A stretch of DNA of 48,312 nt from Ascidiaceihabitans donghaensis (GTDB taxonomy: Bacteria > Pseudomonadota > Alphaproteobacteria > Rhodobacterales > Rhodobacteraceae): positions 1-48,312 of the forward strand of contig NZ_OMOR01000004.1 of assembly GCF_900302465.1 (NCBI RefSeq), written 5' to 3'. Within the stretch, counting starts at the first letter, position 1; each line of letters starts with the position of its first letter. Under the pieces are notes generated by a model, which made no database searches, was not told the origin of the DNA, and was given only the letters and a program-made list of their open reading frames with translations. Both the position numbers and the translations under genes were made by a program. Below are positions 25,575-34,118 of the stretch, in pieces.

Positions 25575-26959
25575 TAAGAACTCTCTGAAATTCGATCGCC
25601 AGAATGCATGGAAAGGTGGAGCCAATCGATTTCTATTGCAAACCCTTTTTCAACCTCTGCAACCCTTGGTCGTGCGCCATGCCGCAATGCGATCGCCCGC
25701 ACCAAAGACAGCCCCAAACCATGGCCCGGTGTTTTCTGCGTATTTGCCCCACGCGCAAACGGCGTAAACAGATCCGCCTTTAAGTCAGCTTGAATGCCCG
25801 GCCCCGTGTCCGCCACACGCGATATGATCCGTTGGTCAGTGCGGGTCAGAGTTACGGAAATCGTATCGCCCGGACGGGTATATTTCAGCCCGTTTTCGAT
25901 CAGGTTTGAAAACAATTGGGTCAACAAATCGGGATCGCCCAACAACATCATATCCACACCAGCCTCTACCTCCAGATGGCGTGACGCATCTTCGGCAACA
26001 GGGTCATATAGCTGCTGCAGGCCGCGCAAAATTGCGGACAGATCCACCGGAACAAGCCCCTCTGAGCGCCCCGCCTCCGCATCCATTTGCGCAATCGACA
26101 AAAGACTGTCGAACAGTCGAATGGTGTTGCGGATTTCCTCGTCCAACCCTGCGCGGGACACATCGTCCAGATCAAGACGGTCCAGCTGCGTCCGGATACG
26201 CGACAACGGTGTGCGCATTTCGTGTGCCACGACATTTCCAAGGCGTTGATGCGCATCAAACAGATGCGAAATCCGGTCCAGCATCGCATTTATATGTCCC
26301 ACCAACGCGCTTTGTTCGCTTGTTCCATCAAGCCCCCCAAGCCGCGCGGCCACCCCCCCTGCACCGCCAATGCGCGATAGATCAGCGTTCATTGCAGCAA
26401 TCCGGTTGCGGGCCGCGCTTGCGGTCAACCATGCCGCACACAAACCGGCCATCAGCATCGCCAAACCAAACCCGCAAAGCACCCAAAGCATGCGTGTTAG
26501 GGTCTGATCGACAGGGTTCAAGCTGACGCCAACAAGCACAGGGAATCCGCCCCGCAGCCCTTGAGAGGACACCAGATGGTCCCCCCCTGCCCCGACAGCC
26601 ACACGGTCGCCTTGTGTCGGTCCGGTGCCTTCTTCGGGCACTTTGACCCCTGCAGGCCAATCCGCCAGATTGCCAGCCAGCATCTTTCCATTGCGGTCCA
26701 ATAAAACGTAAATACTGCCGGCCGGATCACCCTTGTCGGCACGGTACGCGATGGCCTCTCGCAACGATACGATGCGACGCTGATCATAAAGCGCGGCGAA
26801 CCCCTGCACCTCTGCCTGCAACCGGTCTTCGGTGGCGCGGATCAGCCGGTTTTCCAAAACTCCATACACCACCCAAACCCCAAGCACGGCCAGCCCAAGC
26901 GGCACGCAAGCCACAATCAACGCGGTGCGAAACGGGCTGCCAGAAAACAGGCCTGTCAT
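25574..26959 (-). CDS. Sensor histidine kinase
   Basis: Inner-membrane kinase of 461 aa. Two transmembrane helices (about residues 13-35 and 157-178) flank a periplasmic sensor of about 120 residues. A HAMP-like linker follows, then the dimerisation domain with His246 (VVAHEMRTPLSRIR) and the ATPase domain with N-box SNLIENGLKYT and G-box DTGPGI. All the catalytic motifs are present. It overlaps the response regulator by four bases and is coupled to the patatin gene by one shared base, so it is part of the protease operon. The sensor faces the compartment where the proteases act, which suggests it monitors envelope damage or a cleavage product (inference). Confidence 0.92.
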   Translation of the reverse strand: MTGLFSGSPFRTALIVACVPLGLAVLGVWVVYGVLENRLIRATEDRLQAEVQGFAALYDQRRIVSLREAIAYRADKGDPAGSIYVLLDRNGKMLAGNLADWPAGVKVPEEGTGPTQGDRVAVGAGGDHLVSSQGLRGGFPVLVGVSLNPVDQTLTRMLWVLCGFGLAMLMAGLCAAWLTASAARNRIAAMNADLSRIGGAGGVAARLGGLDGTSEQSALVGHINAMLDRISHLFDAHQRLGNVVAHEMRTPLSRIRTQLDRLDLDDVSRAGLDEEIRNTIRLFDSLLSIAQMDAEAGRSEGLVPVDLSAILRGLQQLYDPVAEDASRHLEVEAGVDMMLLGDPDLLTQLFSNLIENGLKYTRPGDTISVTLTRTDQRIISRVADTGPGIQADLKADLFTPFARGANTQKTPGHGLGLSLVRAIALRHGARPRVAEVEKGFAIEIDWLHLSMHSGDRISESS

Positions 26960-27663
26960 GGGCGACTTTCAGGGGCCGGCCCAAACCAATACCCTGTGCC
27001 CCGCGCCGTGTGTATCCAATCCCGCCCCGTTTGGCTTTCCAACTTGCGCCGCAACCGACCTACGTGGACATCCACAACATTGGTCTGGGGATCAAAATTC
27101 AGGTTCCAGACGTGTTCCAAAAGCTGCATGCGACTAAGAGGCGTCCCTGCATTTTGGGCGAAATACAAAAGCAGATCGAACTCTTTGGGGGAAATGGGAA
27201 TATGGGTTTGACCGTGATGCACCGTGCGGGCACGCATGCGAATTTCCAATGCTCCGAACACCAGAAAATCGTTGCCTGTGTTTTCCGATCGCCCGCGCCG
27301 CATCAAAGCCCGGATGCGGGCCCGCAATTCTTCCGCATCAAACGGTTTCGCCAGATAATCATCCGCCCCACGATCCAAACCATGGCTGCGATGGCCAGCA
27401 TGGGCCAGTGCAGACACCATAAGGACAACAGGCACCTGGCCTAGCGCCCGTAATTCCCCGATCATGTCCACTGAATCGCCATCCGGAAGCAAGCGGTCGA
27501 CGATAGCCAGAGCCACAGGATGGGCCTGCGCGATGGCAAGCCCTTGTGCAAAGGTCGTGGCCTCAAAAGCGGACAGTCCAAGATCATCGCAGGCGTCGCA
27601 CAAAGCGCACATCATTTCGGGATCGTCTTCAATAACAAGAACTGTGGCACTGCGATCAGTCAA
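26956..27663 (-). CDS. OmpR-family response regulator
   Basis: Two-component regulator of 235 aa. The receiver domain has acidic pair EDD12-14, phospho-acceptor Asp56 (AIVDRLLPDGDS), Ser84 and Lys106 (LAKPFD). The C-terminal winged helix ends VVDVHVGRLRRKLE and GTGYWF, OmpR/PhoB type. The start is a TTG at 27663 preceded by GAGGTGG, inside the end of the S1C protease gene (8-base overlap). A TTG start normally lowers translation. The cognate kinase follows with a 4-base overlap. Likely targets are the promoters of this module, where a shared 11-mer is visible at two places. Confidence 0.93.
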   Translation of the reverse strand: MTDRSATVLVIEDDPEMMCALCDACDDLGLSAFEATTFAQGLAIAQAHPVALAIVDRLLPDGDSVDMIGELRALGQVPVVLMVSALAHAGHRSHGLDRGADDYLAKPFDAEELRARIRALMRRGRSENTGNDFLVFGALEIRMRARTVHHGQTHIPISPKEFDLLLYFAQNAGTPLSRMQLLEHVWNLNFDPQTNVVDVHVGRLRRKLESQTGRDWIHTARGTGYWFGPAPESRP

Positions 27664-28951
27664 AACTTACCACCTCTTGATCCAACACATTCGCACCACT
27701 GGACGGACGCAACCCCACACCGTCATCCCAAGGATCCAGCATGTAATGCTGCGTGGCCCCGTCGGGCAGAACGATACGCAACAAAAGCGGTTCGTCAAAC
27801 TGAAAGGTTTGCGGCCAATCCGGACCGAAGGTTTCCACCCCCCGCCCGTTGATTGCATCAATGCGGTCGCCTTTGCTCAGGCCGACGAAGAACCCTGTCC
27901 CGTTTGATGACACTGCATCAATTGTGCCCATGACATTGATCGTCAGACCCATGTCTGCAAATCCGTAGGTCTCTATCGCCTCAGCGGCGTTTGTGGTCAT
28001 CGCGTTCAAACTGGCCGGCAACGGTGTGCGGTCCACCGTCAAAGTGATGGTACGATTTTCGCGGATGACCTCAATATCAGTGTCTATATTGGACTTTCGC
28101 AGCGCAAATGCCAAATCACCGGGCGTTGTGATTTGCGTGGCACCGTACACCGTCAGAATATCGCCAGCCTGCATCCCTGCCCGTGACGCGGGACTGTTTG
28201 GACGCACAAGATCAACCAGAACCCCCTGCCCCTCAAAGCCAAGCGCCGTACGGATGCGGGGCGAAAACGGACGTACCTTCATTCCCGGCGCCAAAATTTC
28301 GGGCCCTGGTTCCCGAGATAGAAACTCGCTTACGTCAGCTGCTGATATGGCGTAAGCGATGCCCACGAAAAAACGCGACCCATCGCTGATGCGGGTGTTT
28401 ACGCCCAACACCCCGCCCTGAAAATTCAACAATGGCCCACCGCTTGAACCTGGATTAACGGACGCGGAGTGCTGAACGTAAAGCAGCGGTTGCGTGGCGT
28501 CGACCTGACGTGCGCGTGCTGACACGATACCCGCCGTCAAACTGAAACCCGCCTCCAAGGGGGCGCCAGTGGCATAAACAGTGTGACCGGGATGTACAGC
28601 GCCGACATCCAACTGCAAAGGGTCGACAGACGTCGCTTTTTCAGTCTCTAACACTGACAAGTCTAGCATTTTGTCGATACGCATCACCCGCGCCGCCATA
28701 CGCGTTCCGTCTTGAAACACCAGCATGACACGGCCCGCATTTCCAATCACATGCGCATTCGACACAACTGTTTTTTTATCGCGGACAACAAATCCAGACC
28801 CCAAGAAGCGGTTCCTTCCATCGTCACTGCGCACAATGACAGTGGACGCTAAAACGCGGTCCGTCGTGGCCTTTGTCATATTTGTCGCGCGGGCCGCATC
28901 AGGCGCAAACCACCCGAGCGTTATAAAAATAGCTAATGTTATCAAACGCAT
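27656..28951 (-). CDS. Exported HtrA/S1C-type serine protease with PDZ domains
   Basis: Protein of 431 aa with an N-terminal signal peptide (MRLITLAIFITLGWFAPDAARA). The protease domain (about residues 30-215) has the triad His67 (SNAHVI), Asp97 (LDLSVL) and Ser170 (NPGSSGGPL). A PDZ domain follows (about 235-310: GVLVDLVRPNSPASRAGMQAGDIL), then a weaker second PDZ-like segment (about 330-410: GTGFFVGLSKGDRIDAINGRG). AAGGTGA precedes the start. It is the first gene of the seven-gene operon and overlaps the response regulator. HtrA proteins sense unfolded envelope proteins, so it could trigger or tune the two-component system, as DegS does for another pathway. That role is inference. Confidence 0.92.
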   Translation of the reverse strand: MRLITLAIFITLGWFAPDAARATNMTKATTDRVLASTVIVRSDDGRNRFLGSGFVVRDKKTVVSNAHVIGNAGRVMLVFQDGTRMAARVMRIDKMLDLSVLETEKATSVDPLQLDVGAVHPGHTVYATGAPLEAGFSLTAGIVSARARQVDATQPLLYVQHSASVNPGSSGGPLLNFQGGVLGVNTRISDGSRFFVGIAYAISAADVSEFLSREPGPEILAPGMKVRPFSPRIRTALGFEGQGVLVDLVRPNSPASRAGMQAGDILTVYGATQITTPGDLAFALRKSNIDTDIEVIRENRTITLTVDRTPLPASLNAMTTNAAEAIETYGFADMGLTINVMGTIDAVSSNGTGFFVGLSKGDRIDAINGRGVETFGPDWPQTFQFDEPLLLRIVLPDGATQHYMLDPWDDGVGLRPSSGANVLDQEVVSFD

Positions 28952-29100
28952 AAATCACCTTCTTCGTTACTGACATCAACTTAGACCCTCCGTTTTATGA
29001 AAACCCGTGAAAAATGCTGTCATGTTTGAATTGGGCGCTTGGCAGAGCAACTGGCCGCTACTACCCTTTGATGCAATTCGGTTCATTCAACGAGGATATT
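28952..29100. promoter_or_regulatory. Central divergent promoter region of the protease module
   Basis: The 149-base gap between the S1C operon (minus) and the secreted protein plus caspase 2 pair (plus) must contain both main promoters of the module. It holds AATGCTGTCAT at 29013-29023, 62 bases from the minus-strand start and 77 from the plus-strand start. Ribosome-binding sites are AAGGTGA (minus) and GAGGA (plus). Confidence 0.6.
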
Positions 29101-29736
29101 ATGCGCTTTTTAATGACAGCCTTTTTCACAGCAACCCTGTCCCTGCCCGCTTCCACATTGTCGGCACAGGCCACACAAAGCGCCATCAAACGCGCCGAAG
29201 CCAGTCGCGTGTTGTTTGACATTGGCTTGGAACAGCGCGACGCCCTTATGGTTCTGGCCGCCGCAAAATTGCGCAGCACCTTGAACCTGACACCGTCGGA
29301 TCGCACACCAGACGGCGGCACGCCTGATGACACCGGCAGTGTTCTTGACCCTGAACAAATGCTGCAATTTGCCTACGACTTCGCCGCAAGTGATCCATTG
29401 CTGCTGGGCGTGATCGAAGATGCCGCGGCCGAAACCACCAAAGGCGTAACCGGTGGGCCGGTGTTCAATACTGCCACCATCGCCCCCAAGAAAACCGACA
29501 CCTATGGTGCTGTGCCCTTCGATGCGGGCGTATACGCGGAAATCTACGTCGAAGCCAAAGACAGCAGCGACCTGAACCTGACCATCCGTGACGCCCAAGG
29601 CCGTCTTGTATGTTCGGACACCGACACCAGCGCAATCGCCTATTGCGGATGGCAGCCCCGCACCGCAGGGGATTTCAGTATCAATGTGCAAAATATGTCA
29701 GGGCGTTCGGTTCAATACTCCCTCATCACCAACTGA
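29101..29736 (+). CDS. Small secreted protein with C-terminal beta-sandwich (paralogue of 20010-20714)
   Basis: Exported protein of 211 aa. The signal peptide is MRFLMTAFFTATLSLPASTL with cleavage after SAQA. I start at 29101, after GAGGA; the frame runs further upstream but the signal peptide then would be internal. The N-terminal half is helical (VLFDIGLEQRDALMVLAAAKL), and LLLGVIEDAAAE matches VVGLIEDAEAE in the paralogue. The C-terminal beta domain has DLNLTIRDAQGRLVC, a second Cys ten residues on, and SLITN at the end. The conserved Cys pair probably forms a disulfide in the periplasm. The caspase 2 gene follows after 12 bases, so the two are one operon. The function is unknown. Confidence 0.8.
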   Translation: MRFLMTAFFTATLSLPASTLSAQATQSAIKRAEASRVLFDIGLEQRDALMVLAAAKLRSTLNLTPSDRTPDGGTPDDTGSVLDPEQMLQFAYDFAASDPLLLGVIEDAAAETTKGVTGGPVFNTATIAPKKTDTYGAVPFDAGVYAEIYVEAKDSSDLNLTIRDAQGRLVCSDTDTSAIAYCGWQPRTAGDFSINVQNMSGRSVQYSLITN

Positions 29737-29748
29737 TAGGACGCACAC

Positions 29749-31866
29749 ATGCGATGTAATTTGATGCGGCGCTTGGGTGCTGCGGCCATTTTGATGCTGA
29801 CGGCACACCCTTTGTGGGCAGACAATCACGCGCTTGTTGTGGGCGCGTCGACTTACACCAATCTGGACGAAAAATTCTGGCTGCGGGGTCCGGCCAACGA
29901 TGCTGTCCTGGTTAAGACCTATCTGACCACCACCGCCCCGGTCCCCTTCCCCGAAGGCAATGTGATCATGTTGGCAGATGGTGTCACAGCATCTGACGGC
30001 GATCCGACCTTGCAAGGTATTCGAGACGCTTTTGCGACGTTGCAGGCCAAACTGCAGCCGGGCGATTTCGTCTACCTGCACTTTTCCGGTCATGGCACAC
30101 AAACACCAGCAGCGGATCCAGACAGCGAAACTGACGGGTTGGATGAGATGTTTCTGCCCATCGATATCGGACCATGGGATGATACAATCGGCTCCGTCGA
30201 AAATGGGTTGGTCGACGATGAAATCGGTGCGCTTATTGCAGGATTACGTAATACAGGCGCCACAGTTTGGGCTGTTTTCGACGCCTGCCATTCGGGCACA
30301 GTGACGCGGGGCGCCCCAGCGGACGCAGACGACGTCAGGTTGCGCAAACTGGCACCGGATTCCTTGGGTGTGCCAGCCAGCGCGTTGATGGCGGCGGACA
30401 CCGCCGCATCACGCGGCCTGCCCTCGAATCCGCGCAACCGCCCCCCCAGCCCCGTCGCAGATGCCGTTGCTGCTGGCCAAGATGCTGGTGCGTTCGTTGC
30501 GTTCTACGCCGCACAGACAAATGAAACGACCCCTGAAAAGCGCCTGCCGCGCGGCGACCCCGAACGCAAAAGTCTTGGTGTTTTCACCTACACCTTGTTT
30601 GAGACCATGGCCGAAAATCCAAACCTGACATATCGGCAATTGGGGCAAGAAGTTTTGCGTAAATACGCCGTTCAAAACCTCGCCTTGTCCACGCCAATGT
30701 TCGAGGGAGATTTGGACGCGCATATCTTTTCGGGAACTCCCGGTGAAAAGGTTTTGCAGTGGCCCGTGCGCGAAGGTGAATTTGGTTTATCCTTGAATGC
30801 TGGCGCGTTGCATGGCTTAAAGACAGGTGAAATTCTTGCCGTTCTGCCCACCGCCGCAAGCGCCACAATGGATGCGATTGGCTATGTTGAAGTTCTATCT
30901 ACAGATACGTTTTCAACTGAATTGAACCCTATCACGCACGCAGAACTGGCGGCCTTTGATCCATATGATCTTCCGACTGGCAGCTTTGCACGTAAGCTTT
31001 CAAGTCGCGTGGATTTTACCCTGCGCGTCGCCCGCCCAAAAGGCATCTTAAGCGCGGATGTCACCGACGCATTGGTGCAGATCGAAAAAGATTTCAATGG
31101 GCGCCTTTTGATGGTTGACCCCGGACTGGATGCTGATGTGCGATTGTCTATCATGCCCGACAGCTCCCGCCCTGACGCTATCTGGATGCTGTCCGGCTCT
31201 GGTCTGTTTTCTTCGGATCAAGAAATGTCGATACCATCGGTCGGCACTGCAAACCGAAGTGGGGCGGAAATCGCGACGCTTTTGCTGGACAATCTGGAAC
31301 GCATGGGACGTGCCATCAACCTAATGCGCATGGGCGGGCATTTCGACAACGCGGAACTTGGTGTTGAATTAGAACTGCAAACCAAAAACCGACAGGAACC
31401 CGACTTGCGCACTTTGGATACCACAGCCGTACCGATCCTTGTGCCAAATGACCAGGTGCACGTTCTGGCACACAACGGCGAAGCCTTTCCGATAGATGCC
31501 AATATTTTGCATATTGGCGTGGACTATTCGATCACCCATTTTTTCCGCGGTCGGTTACAACCCGGTGACACCCTAAAAAAGGGGCTGTTTCGCGTCACGA
31601 ACGACACATTTGGCCGCGATCGTGTTGTGGTGATTTTGTCCCCGGCAGAAGCCCAATCAGAGATCGAGGATCTTAGGTTTCTGGGCCAAAGCGCCGTAGA
31701 GATTTTGCGCGGAACAGAGGAACAAGGTTCCGACTTTGCCAATGCCCTGCGGACGGCAGGATTTGGCCAAACGACCCGAGGCGCGGTTTCACTTGATGAA
31801 GACAGCGGACCGGAACCTGTGATTTTGCAGTTCGAGATCGATACTGTGCCAGATACCAAAAAATGA
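29749..31866 (+). CDS. Exported caspase-like (orthocaspase, C14) protease 2 with DUF4384-like C-terminus
   Basis: Protein of 705 aa with signal peptide (LMRRLGAAAILMLTAHPLWA). The caspase-fold domain (about residues 26-325) has His115 (HFSGHGTQ) and Cys180 (FDACHSG), with the metacaspase-type Asp before the Cys. The C-terminal part aligns with caspase 1: IATLLLDNLERMGRAINL, then VHVLAHNGEAFPI and NILHIGVDYSITHFF. The two are full-length paralogues that have diverged. AGGA precedes the start. It lies 12 bases after its partner secreted protein, and its stop is 44 bases before the palindrome that follows parB. Its predicted preference is for basic P1 residues. Confidence 0.88.
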   Translation: MRCNLMRRLGAAAILMLTAHPLWADNHALVVGASTYTNLDEKFWLRGPANDAVLVKTYLTTTAPVPFPEGNVIMLADGVTASDGDPTLQGIRDAFATLQAKLQPGDFVYLHFSGHGTQTPAADPDSETDGLDEMFLPIDIGPWDDTIGSVENGLVDDEIGALIAGLRNTGATVWAVFDACHSGTVTRGAPADADDVRLRKLAPDSLGVPASALMAADTAASRGLPSNPRNRPPSPVADAVAAGQDAGAFVAFYAAQTNETTPEKRLPRGDPERKSLGVFTYTLFETMAENPNLTYRQLGQEVLRKYAVQNLALSTPMFEGDLDAHIFSGTPGEKVLQWPVREGEFGLSLNAGALHGLKTGEILAVLPTAASATMDAIGYVEVLSTDTFSTELNPITHAELAAFDPYDLPTGSFARKLSSRVDFTLRVARPKGILSADVTDALVQIEKDFNGRLLMVDPGLDADVRLSIMPDSSRPDAIWMLSGSGLFSSDQEMSIPSVGTANRSGAEIATLLLDNLERMGRAINLMRMGGHFDNAELGVELELQTKNRQEPDLRTLDTTAVPILVPNDQVHVLAHNGEAFPIDANILHIGVDYSITHFFRGRLQPGDTLKKGLFRVTNDTFGRDRVVVILSPAEAQSEIEDLRFLGQSAVEILRGTEEQGSDFANALRTAGFGQTTRGAVSLDEDSGPEPVILQFEIDTVPDTKK

Positions 31867-31932
31867 AAATTGCCCATGGGCAACTTCCTCACCTTCACCC
31901 ATTAGGAACGAAAATTGCCCATGGGCAATTTT
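31866..31932. promoter_or_regulatory. Candidate parS centromere: two palindromes beside parB
   Basis: TTGCCCATGGGCAA, a perfect 14-base palindrome, occurs at 31870-31883 and again at 31915-31928. In the second copy the symmetry extends to 22 bases (31911-31932), ending exactly at the parB stop. Copy spacing is 45 bases. The size, symmetry and place next to parB are those of a ParB-binding centromere. A hairpin terminator is less likely since there is no loop. Confidence 0.7.
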
Positions 31933-32919
31933 CTATTTCCGGTCATCCAAGAAGCTTTCCAAAGCAGCCCGCAAAGCAGCACTTCCTATTGAGCTGTCAA
32001 ATTCTACCACAGTGCGACGGCCTTTGTTGCGGACAGTGATCGGAACATCACCCGCCGTACGACGATAGGTTTTTTCATGGGTCGGCTTTGACCCAGTGGC
32101 AGGCTTGCAGGCCGCCTTGAGACGCTTCATGACTTCAACACCATCCAAAGGGCGGCCCATCCCATTGCGCGCGTCTTCTTGCGCTTGAGCGATTGAATTT
32201 GACGTCTCTATCAAAACGCTTAAAGACTTTTTTTCGGCAATCAGCGGCTTCAAATCACGCGCATGGCGTTCTTTGATATCACGAATAGATGCGAAGGCTG
32301 CAACGATTTGAGACGGCAAATTTGCCAGTGATAAATAGCGGCTTAACCAGGGGGGGCTGACCTCTAGCCGTTCTGCCATCGCCTTTTGTTTACCACCATA
32401 ATAACGCGCGATCGCATCCGCATAATCAATGGCGCGTTCATAATCAGAGATGTCTTCGCGGTCACGGTTTTCAATGTCTGCCAGACGAAACGCTTGTTCG
32501 TCGGTCATTTCACGGACATCGACCAGATACTTGAATTGCAGATAGTTATGCGCCCGCAACCAACTTACAGCAAAATGACGACGGGCCCCGCAAATCACTT
32601 CGTAGCGTAGCGGTCCATCGGGTAGGGGACGCACAATGGCCGCGAATTCCTGCCGGCCTTGTGACCGAATACCATCAATTAAATCGCGGCAGTTTTCTTC
32701 GGTCAAAAGGGCGTAGTCGCGGTTGTGACGTTCCCACATCTGACACTCTGCGGGGTCCACCCATCGCAGTGTTTTTTCTTCTATATCGCCTGCAACCTGA
32801 TCTGCAATCGTAGTAGATCTTTTCAAAAAACGACTGGATCGTGCGGCAGATTTTGAAGGGGCCATGTCGTCCAGCCCACCCAACACATCGTCGTAAAGTG
32901 CGTCGTGTTTTTTGTTCAT
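31933..32919 (-). CDS. parB: ParB-family plasmid partition protein
   Basis: Centromere-binding CTP-switch protein of 328 aa. The N-terminal ParB/Srx domain shows ICGARRHFAVSWLRAHN (about residues 117-133) and LADIENRDREDISDYERAIDYADAI. The helix-turn-helix is KQKAMAERLEVSPPWLSRYLSLANLP (about 175-200). I start at the ATG at 32919, which overlaps the parA stop by four bases; a start 14 codons upstream would lie deep in parA. The gene ends at the palindrome at 31911-31932, a likely binding site. It works with ParA to segregate the plasmid. Confidence 0.93.
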   Translation of the reverse strand: MNKKHDALYDDVLGGLDDMAPSKSAARSSRFLKRSTTIADQVAGDIEEKTLRWVDPAECQMWERHNRDYALLTEENCRDLIDGIRSQGRQEFAAIVRPLPDGPLRYEVICGARRHFAVSWLRAHNYLQFKYLVDVREMTDEQAFRLADIENRDREDISDYERAIDYADAIARYYGGKQKAMAERLEVSPPWLSRYLSLANLPSQIVAAFASIRDIKERHARDLKPLIAEKKSLSVLIETSNSIAQAQEDARNGMGRPLDGVEVMKRLKAACKPATGSKPTHEKTYRRTAGDVPITVRNKGRRTVVEFDSSIGSAALRAALESFLDDRK

Positions 32920-34118
32920 AACAGTCCTTCCTTTCGCAAAGCGGGATAGTGACTTGGCCATGTTTTACGGATCAGAACTTCGATCTCGCGGTTCACCGCA
33001 TCCAGATAAGCCCGGCATCGTTTGTGCGTTTCTGTGCGTGTCGCCGGCCCAGTGGTTTCGTAGACCGTCGATAGGTTTGCAGAGGCGTTGTCGATTTCCG
33101 CGCTGTCTTTCAAAACGGCCTGCATCATGTCCATAGGGAACACAGCGTCCATCATCCGTTTGATAGCGACATGCGCCGACTTATTGTCGTTCATTTTAGT
33201 CCCCAAAATGCGCAAAAATGCATATTCGCGGGCACCACCAGCCTGTGCCAGTTCATGCATCGTCGCACCCATCATCTTAAGGAAATGCGCTGTTGATCCA
33301 AAATCAATATTGTTCGGAGGTGCTGGGATCACCAAGGCATTGGCCGCACGCAACACAGACAACGACAACATGCCAAGGGCAGGGGGCGGATCCAGAAGAA
33401 TGACGTCGAACTGATCCTTGATGGTATCTATGCCAGAACGCAAACGGTCCAGAACAAAACTTTGTTCGCGCACCATGCGGGCAGCGAATTCATATTCGGC
33501 GTCATAAAGGCCAAGGTTCGCAGGAATAAGCGCGACATTCGGCCAGTAGGTTGCACGTAAAGCATAGTGTAAAGACGATGGGCCGCCGTGACGGAAAAAC
33601 GGGTAAAGGGTGTCTTCGTCTTCGTCGACATCCACGTCAGGGTTCAATCCAAAAACGCTTGTTGTGCTGGCTTGACTGTCGCAATCAATCACGCACACCC
33701 GATATCCTTTAAGCGCAAGATACTGCGCAAGATGACAAACTACCGTTGATTTGCCCACGCCGCCTTTGAAATTTTGGATTGCCAAAACAAGGGCCTCATC
33801 GGTATCGGCCCGATGTGGCAATGTTCCAAACAAAGTGCGCATACGGTTGATATCGGTTAGCGCGTATCCGGTGCGACGATTTGTGGTTGGGTCTTTATCA
33901 GGTTCAGGCAAGCGCCCGTCATCTTCAGCATCACGGATTGCTTTTTCACTGCGACCGACCATTTCCGCGGCTTTGCGCATGTTGAACCGCAAGTCCAATG
34001 TCTTGTCAGCCCCCGGGGCATACACGCGTTCCCGCAGCCGTCCGATGACGGTTGATGCGCGTGTCGCGAGGGTTTCCAGATCATCTAAAGTGACAGGGGG
34101 CAGGGCAGGGTTTTGCAT
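32916..34118 (-). CDS. parA: ParA-family plasmid partition ATPase (type Ia)
   Basis: Partition ATPase of 400 aa. The N-terminal 120 residues carry a DNA-binding helix-turn-helix of MerR/ParA type (MRKAAEMVGRSEKAIRDAEDDGRLPEP), marking type Ia ParA proteins that repress their own promoter. The deviant Walker A is NFKGGVGKST (about residues 113-122), with VCVIDCDSQAST (Walker A' ) and VILLDPPPALG. It overlaps parB by four bases and is divergent from the initiator gene across the origin region. parA-parB beside a Rep_3-type initiator is a familiar Roseobacter plasmid backbone. Confidence 0.95.
   Translation of the reverse strand: MQNPALPPVTLDDLETLATRASTVIGRLRERVYAPGADKTLDLRFNMRKAAEMVGRSEKAIRDAEDDGRLPEPDKDPTTNRRTGYALTDINRMRTLFGTLPHRADTDEALVLAIQNFKGGVGKSTVVCHLAQYLALKGYRVCVIDCDSQASTTSVFGLNPDVDVDEDEDTLYPFFRHGGPSSLHYALRATYWPNVALIPANLGLYDAEYEFAARMVREQSFVLDRLRSGIDTIKDQFDVILLDPPPALGMLSLSVLRAANALVIPAPPNNIDFGSTAHFLKMMGATMHELAQAGGAREYAFLRILGTKMNDNKSAHVAIKRMMDAVFPMDMMQAVLKDSAEIDNASANLSTVYETTGPATRTETHKRCRAYLDAVNREIEVLIRKTWPSHYPALRKEGLL

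Noticed and set aside
31866-31932. Palindromes read as a rho-independent terminator between caspase 2 and parB
   Set aside because: The symmetry has no loop, so a hairpin would be strained. Two spaced copies beside parB fit protein-binding sites better. A terminator role is not excluded.
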